A stretch of 64,000 bases of DNA from NCBI RefSeq assembly GCF_003286085.1, contig NW_020825298.1:10292001-10356000 (forward strand). The letters run 5' to 3'. Position 1 is the first letter of the stretch, and each line of letters opens with the position of its first letter. The notes under the pieces were generated by a model. The model worked only from the letters and a program-made list of their open reading frames with translations. It had not been told where the DNA came from and searched no databases. Source of the stretch: Drosophila persimilis. Its lineage: Eukaryota > Arthropoda > Insecta > Diptera > Drosophilidae. Shown in pieces: positions 1-9,662 of the stretch. The position numbers were made by a program, and so were the translations under genes.

Positions 1-1061
1 AAGTGCACGAGAAAAAACCAAAAAAAAAAAAGAAGAAAACAAGAAAAGTTTCGATGTCGTCACCGCAGCCACGTCGGTTGGCGTTTCTTCTTTAGCATAA
101 AAGTCTCCATGCAGTCCGGCCCTCTGCCAGAGCTACAGTTCCCACCCCAGCCCCAGCCCCATCTCAGATTCAACCCCACGCCAAATTGAAGGAAGCAAAA
201 AAGAAAAAAAAAGGCTAACACCAAAGTCGTTTTGTCGTTTTGTGTTAACCCGCATTTCGTACAATTTTTGGCTAGTAGTATTTAAAGTCCGTTCAATTAC
301 CGCTGAACATTTGGCACTTTGGTAGGGAATCTGGACTCGGAGGGAGGTGGAACTCTGACCTATACATAGTCCTGATACTGGTAGCTATCCTTTACCCAGC
401 CATTGGTTCACTATTTCCTGGAAACACATGATTCCCCTGCTTCGAATACACAAAAGTACAATCGATTTTACTTATGCACAATATATGCTGTTATCAAAAT
501 TCATTGAACATACATACGTATCTTTAAAATTGCACATTTGCATTGACATTGACCCTTTACTAAGGCGGCTAACACTGATTTGATTAGCAAATCGGGGCCG
601 CTCTCGATTTGCTTTTAGTGGCCACGTTTTTATGTTTTCATTGGGGGAGAAAACGATTTTTGCCATTTATTTTTGTTCGCCATCCTTCCGGCACATTAGG
701 CAGCCATCATTTGGCTAATTTTGCCTCTTTCGGCCATATAATTTACACCAAATAACACACGACTGCACACACACACCAGCGCTCCAAACACATGGGCATC
801 GCAGGGGCAGCTGTACTGGATGCTTGAATTCTGTTAAAATATTCGCGCCGCACTCATACGCCCTGATATCCCATTTTCGACCAGGGGGAGCGCACGTTCC
901 TGAAGCCCGTCGAGAAGATGCCTAATCAATGATTTGGAAATACCTTGCACAACATTAATTTTACGCTACGCTACTTTCTCCAAGGTGGCAAAAGAATACA
1001 AAATTTCTCTATCGGCTAGAACATGTTTCCCGATTACTAACCAACGCAAACAAGGAAACGT
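1..1061. other. non-coding stretch
   Basis: No supported gene. The stretch is AT-rich with poly-A runs near its left edge and a short CA-rich tract near 765-778. It lies downstream of the SUN-domain gene. No transposon coding motif was recognised. Confidence 0.5.
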
Positions 1062-1067
1062 TTTATT
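1062..1067 (-). terminator. candidate poly(A) signal of the SUN-domain gene
   Basis: Read on the minus strand this is AATAAA, about 230 bases past the stop codon of the SUN-domain gene. Position and sequence fit a polyadenylation signal, but such hexamers are common in AT-rich DNA. Confidence 0.35.
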
Positions 1068-1294
1068 TGAATTTAAATAATAACCAGAACGTAATTAAAA
1101 CTTGTAAACTTCAATCTCAAAGAACGCCAGCGCATTAACTCAGCGTGAGACAAATAAATTTGGTTTATATGAACAATATAGGGCTCTCACTGGCTCCTAC
1201 TGCATCAGAAAATGCCATTAGGAGTGTATTGGTACTGTCAGAGAATTGTCAGGGTAAACCGATGAGAAGGAGGAGATGAGAACTCACAAAAACA

Positions 1295-3614
1295 TTAAAG
1301 TTCTCTGCGGCAGTTTTTGCAGCCAGGGTTTTTGCAACTTCCGCCATCTCGTCCGCAGCCTTCGTTTTGTCCGCGGACATCGCCTCCACTGACATCTTCT
1401 GGTCCGCTGCTATCTCCTGGCCTGCTGCTATCTCGTGGTGTGCTGGTGTATAATGGACCGGTGCTCTCATCAGGTGCGCTGCTATCTCCTAATCTGCTGC
1501 TATCTCGTGGTCCGCTGCTGTCTACTGGTCCGCTGCTGTCTACTGGTCCGCTGCTATCTACTGTACCGCTGCTATCTATTGGTCCACGAACAGACTCTGG
1601 TCCGCTGCTATCTCCTGGTCGGCTGCTATCTCGTGGTGTGCTGGTGTATAATGGTCCGGTGCTTTCATCAGGTGCGCTGCTATCTCCTAATCTGCTGCTA
1701 TATCGGGGTCCGCTGCTGTCCACTGGTCCGCTGCTGCCCACTGGTCCGCTGCTATCTACTGGTCCACGAACAGTCTCTGGTCCGCTGCTATCTACTGGTC
1801 CGCTGCTATCCCGTGGGGCGCATCGTTTGCAGCCAGGTTTGTCGCAAATTTCGCCATCTCGTCCGCAGACTTCCTTTTGTCCGCGGACATCATCTCCTCG
1901 ACGGAGATCGCCTCCACTGACATCTTCTGGCCTGCTGCTATCTCGTGGTGTGCTGGTGTATAATGGTCCGGTGCTGTCTTCTGTTCCGCGGCTATCTACT
2001 GGTCCACGAACAGCCTCTGGTACGCTCAAATCTGATTGTCCGCTGACATCACCTCCTTGCCCATTGTCGTCTCCTTCTGCGTGGAGATCTCCTTTTCCGT
2101 GATCCTTGCCTCGTCCGCGCTCATTGCCCTGTGGGTCAGGGGCAGGCAAGCTTCCATAGACCTCCACTCTGCGTAAGAATAATAAATAGAGTTTGTCGGT
2201 CGTGCCCTCACCAATTCATAGTTACCGATAAATGCAGGTGAACTGTCCGCCATGATTCGAGTAGAATTCGAGGACCAGTCTACGGAAAGTACTTTTGTTG
2301 TCTATACGGTAGATTTCAGTGCGTCTGTTGGCGTGATTATGGTAGGTAAATTGGCCCAACGGCTCTTTCTCGTTGTAGTTCGGTTTTATGCCCTAAAAGA
2401 AGAAGCTCTTGTAAGAGAGTCTGAAACGCCGATCGGGAGACTGCTACTCACGATAACCTTGAAATCTTTCGGTGCGTTTTCACACAGATTGGGCATCATA
2501 TCCTTGGGCGGGTGGCTCAGGGTAATCGTGTCAACGATGATTTCCTTGGCCAGATGGATGATCGCAATGGCACGAACCCCACGGTATCCAAAGCAGGCGC
2601 CGGGCGACAGACTCGGTCGAAGCATGTTGACCGGCGGATTGGAACTGAATTCTAGGCCCAGAAGGCGCTTGAATATACCGCTGTGGCCAATGGGGCTGGC
2701 CTCGACCGAGACAATACTGGCCCCCAGCTCGTCTGAGGCGAAGTTCAAACGATTATAGCCCACTGGTAGACTCTCGGTATGGTAATTGTGTTGGTTTGAG
2801 TATGGACCTTCGTTTTTATATCGATGTTGGTCTACATATGGATCTTGGTTTGAATATGCACCTTCGTTTGCATATGAATCTTGCTTTGAATATCGATGTT
2901 GGTCTGAATATGATTGTTCGTTTGAATATGCATCTTGCTTATAATATTGATCCTTATAGAAATTTTTTGGATTTGGATCTTGATTCGAATTTGGATATTG
3001 GCTTGAATCCTTGTGGGAATTTGGATCGTGGCTTAAATTTTGATTGTTAACTGAATTTAGATCTCGGCTTGAATTTTGTTGTTTGATTGCAGTTGCGTCG
3101 TGGATTCCATTTTGATTTCCATTTGGACTTTGGACCAAATTTGGATTTTGCATTAAAATTGTACTTTTTAATCCGTTTGGAAGTTGCATTGAATTCTGAA
3201 TTGGCATTGACATCATTTTAAAGCAATTCTCCTTTAGCTGTCTCACATCGTCCATGAGGACGTCAACCTTACGTGCAAGTTCGGAAGTCCATTTGGCCAC
3301 TTCGGCGCCAGGTTCTTTTGGAACAAAGTGCGAACTACCAGGTGGCCCAGGGGCATCCTTGGAACTCTCAAAAGCCCCAACGGCTGTGGGGGAGCCGCGC
3401 ACCAGTTTCTGTAAAGATATGCATTAGTTAGAGACTCAATGGCTACTGTTCACCTCACCGATAGCTGATTCACTTCATCGCGTAGCACAGAGATGTCTGA
3501 AACATTTGAGGTCCGGCCAGACATTAGATAAAAGAAAAATGCCGAGACGAGACTAAAAGATAGCAAACTGCTAAGGCAAAATAGCCTAGTGCTGGTTCTC
3601 TGAGTGCCGTCCAT
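1295..3614 (-). CDS. spag4: SUN-domain nuclear envelope protein, Spag4-like (4 exons)
   Basis: Exons on the minus strand run 3614-3459, 3408-2452, 2392-2226 and 2168-1295, and join in frame to 717 codons plus stop. All introns are 50-59 bp with GT/AG ends (GTGAGG, GTGAGT, GTAACT donors). Residues 11-33 form a hydrophobic membrane segment, followed by a likely coiled coil to about residue 115. Residues 120-265 are rich in N, Q, Y, S and D repeats. The SUN domain spans about 269-433, with PGACFGYRG, PKDFKV, LGQFTY and CIYRVEVYG matching the family. SUN proteins cross the inner nuclear membrane and bind KASH proteins; Drosophila Spag4 acts in spermatids, holding the basal body to the nucleus. 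The last exon adds a repetitive tail of about 284 residues (SSGPVD-type repeats, two four-cysteine modules) that ordinary SUN proteins lack. The family call is strong; the Spag4 identity is inferred from size, the N-terminal membrane segment and similarity by memory. Confidence 0.85.
1310..2010 (-). repeat. in-frame 18-bp coding minisatellite in the SUN gene tail
   Basis: The last exon is built from 18-bp units encoding six residues (S-S-G-P-V/E/R-D). These sit in a longer block that recurs three times, each containing GPLYTSTPRDSS, near 1425-1480, 1625-1680 and 1930-1985. Units differ by a few bases and stay in frame over the whole array. A module with cysteine spacing C-x6-C-x4-C-x2-C occurs twice, near 1812-1860 and 1300-1350. 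Confidence 0.85.
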
Positions 3615-6211
3615 TGGTTTTGAAGCAAATTTCTGTAAAAGTACAACAATTCAAACAATTATGTTACAGACTATTAAGAGCCTCCTATATGCAAAAATGT
3701 TCAAGTACATATAATACAAAATAAGTAATCGTATGTATAAGGTTCTTACATGAAGTTCCAAGATAGGACTCTGGGTTTTATTCAAATCTAGTTTTCGTTT
3801 AATCTGCAGACGATAACCAGTGGCGCAGCAGTGAAGTAAATTTCGACTGATATTGTTCGATTTTAGCACTGCTTACTGTAACACTTTGCCATCTGTCTGT
3901 AGACAGTCTGTTATTATTTTGTAGATTGTTTTTTTGATATTATTTAATTTGTACAAGTTTTATCATCACGGCTGCTGCTGAAAGTTACGTCTGGCTCTGC
4001 GATTGTCTTTTTGCGACTCCTTTTGCTGCTCCTCTTCTTCTCTGCTGAACTGCTTGTCGGCTGTTACTGTTGTTCCCCGTTGTAACCACTGCTTGCGCAC
4101 ACCTTCTTACATATGTACATGCATATGTACATACTCTCGCGCAAGGCAGCAGCCTGCCTTTCCTTCGTTTTCGCTCACGCTCTTGCTCTCTCGATCTGTA
4201 GCGCTCTAGTCGGGCACAGGCCAAATTCCGTCTGCCTTATTCTCACTTCCTGCACCTCTTCCATTGCACATCGTTCTTCAATCGGACACCTTATTGAACG
4301 GACCATCGTGTCTTCACGAGGGCTCGTGCGACCCCGTCTTGAATCTAGATATCTATGCAACGGACTTGTCTTGTCGTTCTCTCATTGTGAAAAAGCTCAG
4401 TGGCTCATCAAACGGCTTGCTTAATCATGCTTATGTTCATAGCAGCGAGCTTACAGTTGCCTAGTTGCTAGCTCTAGTAGTTTCATGACAGACAGCTTTG
4501 TTTTGGCTGGTCCAAGTCTGACCAAGAAACTGCGGATAAATTCGGCCTCAACCTGCTGAAGAGAAAGAAAAAAAAAACCATGAAATTAGTTTGGGCTGCT
4601 TTGGTATGTTTTCAAAGACCTTATAATTTTCATTCCCTCATAGACGATACTTGTCGCAATATTTCTTGCCCATCCAAACCGGCTCTGAATATTTGCATTT
4701 GCATTTTCACAACATACGCTGCACAAATAAAATATGCAAGCAACAAATTTGTAGCCAGACACAGTCAATAGAACAAATTTATTGGCAATTTTTGGGATTT
4801 GCCGACTTGCCTGTTGGCTGCCTTCTGCCTCCTGGCATCCAGCTGGAGCTCCCGGCTCCCCGGCTACAGCTCCTGCCTCTGCCACTGCCACTGCCACTGC
4901 CTCTGCGATCCTTGGCAAGAGTTTGATTGTGCAAAATTGCAAATCAAACATGACTAAGGGACACATTCTTTCCCATGGAGAGCGGGAGAGAGAGAAAAAG
5001 AGGGAGAGAGTGAGCGAACCTGTATTCAAATGGCAAAGAAGTGGCAACAAAATGGTTAGAAAATTTCACTGATGGAAATATGTAGGTAGGAATGTGGGCT
5101 GCCTCCAGGTCGAAACAGAAATGCATCTGGATGTTGTTTAGTTTTTGTTGTTGCAGCTTTTGCACAGCTGTTGCTTACCAAGATAAAATACGGGGCCTGG
5201 CCTGGCTGTTCCCCTTGACGGATGGCCCCAAGTGTGGGATTGTGTGACTCGACTCGTCTCGGGGTGGGTACTAGATGTCCCCCCAAAGATTTGTGTTCCA
5301 TTTGTTTGTGCATATTGACAATACTTTTAAGAACATGGCTTCTGATTGGTTTTTTTTTTGTTGAGTAACCAACAGAATATGTTAATGAAATATAAGAATA
5401 AACAAGGAGTCTCTTATATACTTAAGCTCCTGCTTAAAGGTGTTTAACACTTTACCTACCTTTACCTTTGTCTGATATTTTCAGATATTTATCTATAGAT
5501 TTTCCGCATCTTAAATTGTGTTGCATTTGGCTGGAATTCGTTTGCTGGACACCTGCTAAGCAGCTTATGAACTGCAATGCATTTGCATGCAAAACCCATT
5601 ACCATAAACATCTACTAGTACGACTACTAATACGACTACGAGTAGATACATTTGTGCATGTTCTGTAGATACTCGTAGTGTTGCCTGCCTTTGGCACTTT
5701 TGGTTATTTATTTTTGCAGACTCCGTTGCTTACATTTCCAAAGCAGAGTTCAAAGAACTTGTCTTGTGGCATAAGCTTTAAATTTGGACTTGTTCACGTA
5801 CTGGCCATTATAGTCATTTGTCTACTAATTTACCATACACTCACACAGCTACCCCCCCCCGCCCCTAACCACCCCGCACAGAAGCAGCCACTGTGTATGT
5901 CCTGGGGGCGCACGAAAGAGTCCTGGGGTTAGCCTGACTTCTCACAAATTTCTGCGCTGTGTCTGCGGAAATAAATGAGCGTGTTTTAGTTGCATTTCCT
6001 CTACATTTTTTTGAAAGCAAAATAAAATAAAATGAAATAAAATATATGCAAATAAACATAAATAACGTGAAAAGAAGGAAACCGCAAGCAGACATAACTA
6101 ACAGTGAAAAGTGAGTGTAGTATAAAAATGAAATGGAATGCCAGGGCGAGGGGAAAGCGCAGCCGAGCCACAACTGATGTATGTCTGTATGTGTGTGTGT
6201 GTGCAGTTTCT

Positions 6212-6217
<6 letters not shown>
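3615..6217. other. non-coding stretch upstream of the SUN gene
   Basis: No supported gene. It should hold the promoter and 5' UTR of the minus-strand SUN gene just above 3614, but no TATA box or initiator is convincing there. It also contains CT-rich tracts (4150-4200), a short CTGCCA repeat (4870-4905) and AT-rich tracts. Open frames here lack conserved motifs and overlap on both strands. Confidence 0.5.

Positions 6218-6261
<44 letters not shown>
6190..6261. repeat. (GT)n then (CA)n microsatellite pair
   Basis: A GT run (about 6190-6204) is followed after 13 bases by a CA run of about 22 units (6218-6261). The two are inverted relative to each other and could fold. The run lies just outside the 5' edge of the LINE. 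Confidence 0.9.
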
Positions 6262-6264
<3 letters not shown>

Positions 6265-6329
6265 ATCATCAACACGCAATGATCAACGGTAAGCGAGCGC
6301 ACATCCACCCGTACTTACCCTATGGGCGC

Positions 6330-7535
6330 GATGCTTACTGAGCTTAACTCTGGACTCCTGGCCCGAGCAGACCGTGTCCAAACCCAAGAAGGTCGACAAT
6401 CAGGAGTTTAAAGCAATCTGCCATGGCTAAACTAATTTGGGGTTTGTCACTCAAACTCCAACTCACTCATAACACTCACGAAGCTCCCGGGGTGAGTTTC
6501 TCTCCTCCTCTCACCGGCTCAAGATGGATGGCGACGGAGTTACCATGCCAGACAACGGAGTTGCCTGCACCGCGCGAGCATGCGTAGGTTGGCCGTTCTA
6601 AGGCCCGACATAATGCACCAGTTGCCTCAGCTTCTTTAGGATGAGCTCCACGTTTTTCCGTATGTCTATTTTCCTGATCAGAGCAACAGCTGCTGACCAG
6701 GGCTACAAGACGGCGATAGTCTACTCATCGCAGGCGTGTCCCACCGTCAGAGGGCGCTGCTACGTAGCACGTAGAGGAAGACGAGCACCGGCAGATGGCG
6801 CTGCATCATACATCCTAGAAGTATACCACGACTTTTCGGCCCCCTCACCGCGGGTCTATAGGATGTGGCAAAGTGGAACTGATGGGGATATTGTAGAGGC
6901 TCACACTGCACATCGGCGCTTTCTAAGGCCATCGGGTACACAACGGGTCCCGGAGCTGTCCTCCTGCCAACCCCAGCGCTACGGCGGCGCACCCTCTAAC
7001 CTCCACCCTCTAAGAAGGGGCGGTATAACCCCAGCGACTATCGTCTGGAAGAAATTCCCGGCCATCGCGGGATGCCCGGGACAAGCCTTTAGAGTGGACC
7101 CATCGGCGCCACAGGCGCCTTGGTAGGTACTATACCGCCCGTAACACCGAGACCAGTAAGGTGTTACGTACGACCCACTGGAACCCCCTTACGTACATTA
7201 GACTGTGGGCTGACGGCGTCGGCATTCTATGACCTGAGTAGGCAGGCTGAACCCCTGTTGAAATGGCTCATAGGTTAATGTCTCCACCGCCCCCGTCTCG
7301 TTAAAACCTTGGCAGGCCTCGTTTAACGCTTCCTGGCCGTCCCACTATGGTGGTTGCGTAGGCTTGGTTGATCCATATCCCAACTAGCACCGATCTGGCT
7401 CTGAACCCTGGTGCTCATAAGGCCCAGGGTCAACCCTCGCATGGACCTCACTCCACGGAAAGACACCCATGGGATCACCACGGTGACTACGTACTGCGGC
7501 CAGGAATAACGAACTCGAGTGGAGATTCTTTTTAC
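6330..7535 (+). other. 5' leader of the LINE
   Basis: This GC-rich stretch has few long frames compared with the ORFs after it and differs sharply from the AT-rich host DNA to its left. In R1/LOA-type elements this position holds the 5' UTR with internal promoter function. No individual promoter motif was identified. Its left limit is approximate. Confidence 0.5.
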
Positions 7536-8891
7536 ATGGAAAACACCCCTCACACACCAAAAACACAGATTGAGAAGATGACTGAGGACGCAGTCTTTGG
7601 TAGGCGCAACACCCTTACCAGATCCCCACCACCGTCAGCACCTGCGAAAGCTCAGGGCTCGAGCATGTTCAAGCCCGGCCCGGATGGCAAAGAGAAGGAG
7701 CGACCGCACTCTGACCCATTAGAGCTGCTAAAAAACCTGGGTACTCGGGCCAATGAGCTGGTCAAGAGGATGAACGACCAGCGGCATGTGGACAACGTAA
7801 TGAAGGATTTAGCCCTGAGAGTGGTAGCCCTTCAGGCCCTGGTGGTCAACAATTTTGAGAAGCTGCACACCAGGACAATCGAGACCGCCACTACTGGCAC
7901 CCAAACAGCTGCGAAGCCGCCGCACACCGGCTCAAAGAGGCTGCGCGAGTCGCCTCAAATGGCTGCGGAGCCCACAAAGAGGCAGAGGGGCACAAAGCTT
8001 CAACAAGCGTCGACCCAGCTCAAACCGCCGGCGCAGTCCCAGGAGGAACTAACCCCCTCGGGTACAGTGGACCATGGTGCCACCCCAGCCGCTAAGAAAC
8101 AGCTCAAGTGGCAGCAGGTGGGCCCTAGGGTAAGGAAAAAAAGGGAGCCCCGTGAGCGCGAACCAAGGCCAGACGCAATAATCATTCAACCCCAGGGCGA
8201 GCTTAGCTATAGCGACATCCTCCGTATGGTCACCAGGCGCCAGGATGGCAAGCTGCAGGAGGTAGGGGATAATGTTAATAGAATCCGGAGGACGGCAAAG
8301 GGCGAGCTGCTGCTCGAGCTCAACGGCGCGAGCAAAAGCAACACAGCTAAGCTCAAGGAGGACATCAGCGCGGCACTGGGACTGCAGACGGGCATCAGGG
8401 CGGTGTCAGAAGAACTCTGCGTGGAGGTCAGGGATCTCGACAGCCTGGTCGAGAAGGAGGACATCGCAGCAGCGATAGCTGCATCGTTAGACGCCCCCAG
8501 CGTGGACACCAGCGCCATTAAAAGCCTGAGGCCATCGTTCGCTGGTACGCAACTGGCAGTTGTGTGCCTGCCGCCCGTGCAGGCAAGAGCCCTGCTCATG
8601 GTGGGCAAACTTAAAGTCGGATGGACAAGCTGTAGGATCCGGGAGCGGACAGCTCAACGACGATGCTACAGGTGTCTGGAGTTTGGGCACCTAGCAATTA
8701 GGTGCAAGAGCGCGGTGGATCGCACCGGATGCTGCCTCAGATGCGGCGGGAAGGGGCACAAGGCGGCAACCTGCCAAAGCGATCCGCGGTGTTTCATCTG
8801 CACCGCTAACAATAGCAATGAGACGAAGCATTATGCGGGTAGCAGGAGATGTCCAGCAGCCAGGAGCGTGCCCAGCTTGACGGCCCAATAA
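7536..8891 (+). CDS. LINE ORF1, Gag-like nucleic-acid-binding protein
   Basis: The 451-residue frame is intact. ATG at 7536 is the first methionine codon of a longer open frame; an alternative start lies at about 7579. The N-terminal half is basic and rich in P, T, K and Q. The C-terminal part has three consecutive zinc knuckles: C-x2-C-x4-H-x4-C at about residues 377-390, a second at 400-413, and a C-x2-C...H...C variant at 419-439. Such ORF1 proteins bind the element's RNA and form ribonucleoprotein particles for retrotransposition. The stop codon TAA overlaps the ORF2 start as TAATG, an arrangement that would allow termination-reinitiation. The frame has no internal stop, so the insertion may be fairly young or was truncated recently. 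Confidence 0.85.
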   Translation: MENTPHTPKTQIEKMTEDAVFGRRNTLTRSPPPSAPAKAQGSSMFKPGPDGKEKERPHSDPLELLKNLGTRANELVKRMNDQRHVDNVMKDLALRVVALQALVVNNFEKLHTRTIETATTGTQTAAKPPHTGSKRLRESPQMAAEPTKRQRGTKLQQASTQLKPPAQSQEELTPSGTVDHGATPAAKKQLKWQQVGPRVRKKREPREREPRPDAIIIQPQGELSYSDILRMVTRRQDGKLQEVGDNVNRIRRTAKGELLLELNGASKSNTAKLKEDISAALGLQTGIRAVSEELCVEVRDLDSLVEKEDIAAAIAASLDAPSVDTSAIKSLRPSFAGTQLAVVCLPPVQARALLMVGKLKVGWTSCRIRERTAQRRCYRCLEFGHLAIRCKSAVDRTGCCLRCGGKGHKAATCQSDPRCFICTANNSNETKHYAGSRRCPAARSVPSLTAQ

Positions 8892-9280
8892 TGAAGGTTA
8901 TGCAGCTCAACCTCAACCACTGCGCTGCGGCTCAAGACCTGCTGAGCCAATCCATAAGAGAATTGGCAATTGACCTCGCCATCCTCAGCGAGCCATATCA
9001 AACTAGGGAGTCCCCTGGGTTCATCGTGGATGCCACCAAAAAGGCCGCGATATGGCTATGCGGGGCCACGCCACTACAGCTTTCCCTCTCAAGCGCTGCT
9101 GCTGGGTTTGTGCGCGCCAAGGTCGGAGGTGTGTGGATCTATAGCGTCTACCTTGCCCCTAGCCTGACGCTCTCCGAGTTCGCAAGTACTCTAGACAACC
9201 TAGCGGCGGATGCTAGAGGACGTCACCCAGTAGCCATTGGGGGGGACTTCAACGCGTTCCATAAATCCTTATGGAAGTGA
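8891..9280 (+). pseudogene. LINE ORF2 fragment, AP endonuclease N-terminus
   Basis: The frame starts at ATG 8891, overlapping the ORF1 stop by one base, and runs 129 codons. It begins with the endonuclease signature (QLNLNH, then AAAQDLL), continues with the catalytic glutamate motif LSEPY and reaches GGDFNA near its end. After that it runs into unrelated sequence and stops at 9280. Full ORF2 proteins of this group exceed 1000 residues and continue with the rest of the endonuclease and a reverse transcriptase, so this copy cannot encode an active enzyme. The upstream in-frame ATG at 8849 is less likely as start because the TAATG arrangement is typical. Confidence 0.8.
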
Positions 9281-9607
9281 TGGCACACTCAGATCAAATG
9301 CAGCCATTTGTTTGCTGCTGGCGAAATTCGAATCTTATTTTATTTCAGTTGATTTTATTGCATTTGCATGTGCATAAAGTCGACAACGTTCCTGTCTTCA
9401 TATCATCCTTCGTCTGCTTCTTCTGTGCCATCCTCGTATCCTTGGTATCCTGCTGTTGGCTTCTCCTTCCCTCCTTCTGCTCCTTCCGCTCCTTCATGTC
9501 AATGCTGCTGCCAGTGTGGCCCTGCTCATTTTCCCATGGCATGTGTTTTGCATTTTCTGCGGTTGCAATTGCTCCTGCCACGTTTTTCCTTTCTATTCTA
9601 CGAGTCT

Positions 9608-9662
9608 CTGTGTGTGTGTGTATGCGTGGTGTCCCCGCATGTGTGTGTGTGTGTGTGTGTGT
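9608..9662. repeat. (GT)n microsatellite, interrupted
   Basis: Two GT runs, about 9608-9622 and 9639-9662, are separated by a short non-repeat segment. Confidence 0.9.

Larger units (their letters stand above)
6330..9272 (+). mobile_element. R1/LOA-type LINE, 3'-truncated
   Basis: A non-LTR retrotransposon with a GC-rich 5' leader (about 6330-7535), a complete ORF1 with three CCHC knuckles and the first part of ORF2, an AP-type endonuclease. Coding similarity stops just after the endonuclease GGDFNA motif, at about 9255-9275, and the reverse transcriptase and 3' tail are absent. Non-LTR elements usually lose the 5' end during target-primed reverse transcription, so this copy is truncated at the uncommon end, suggesting a later deletion or rearrangement. 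The exact left edge could not be fixed: no target-site duplication was recognised. The clade call (R1 or LOA) rests on the ORF1 knuckle pattern and the endonuclease N-terminus. Confidence 0.8.

Noticed and set aside
1317-2102. Plus-strand frame of 261 codons
   Set aside because: Antisense shadow of the repeat tail of the SUN gene; the minus-strand exon has splice sites and joins a conserved domain.
6001-6341. Several frames with long HT or CV runs
   Set aside because: Readings of the GT/CA microsatellite.
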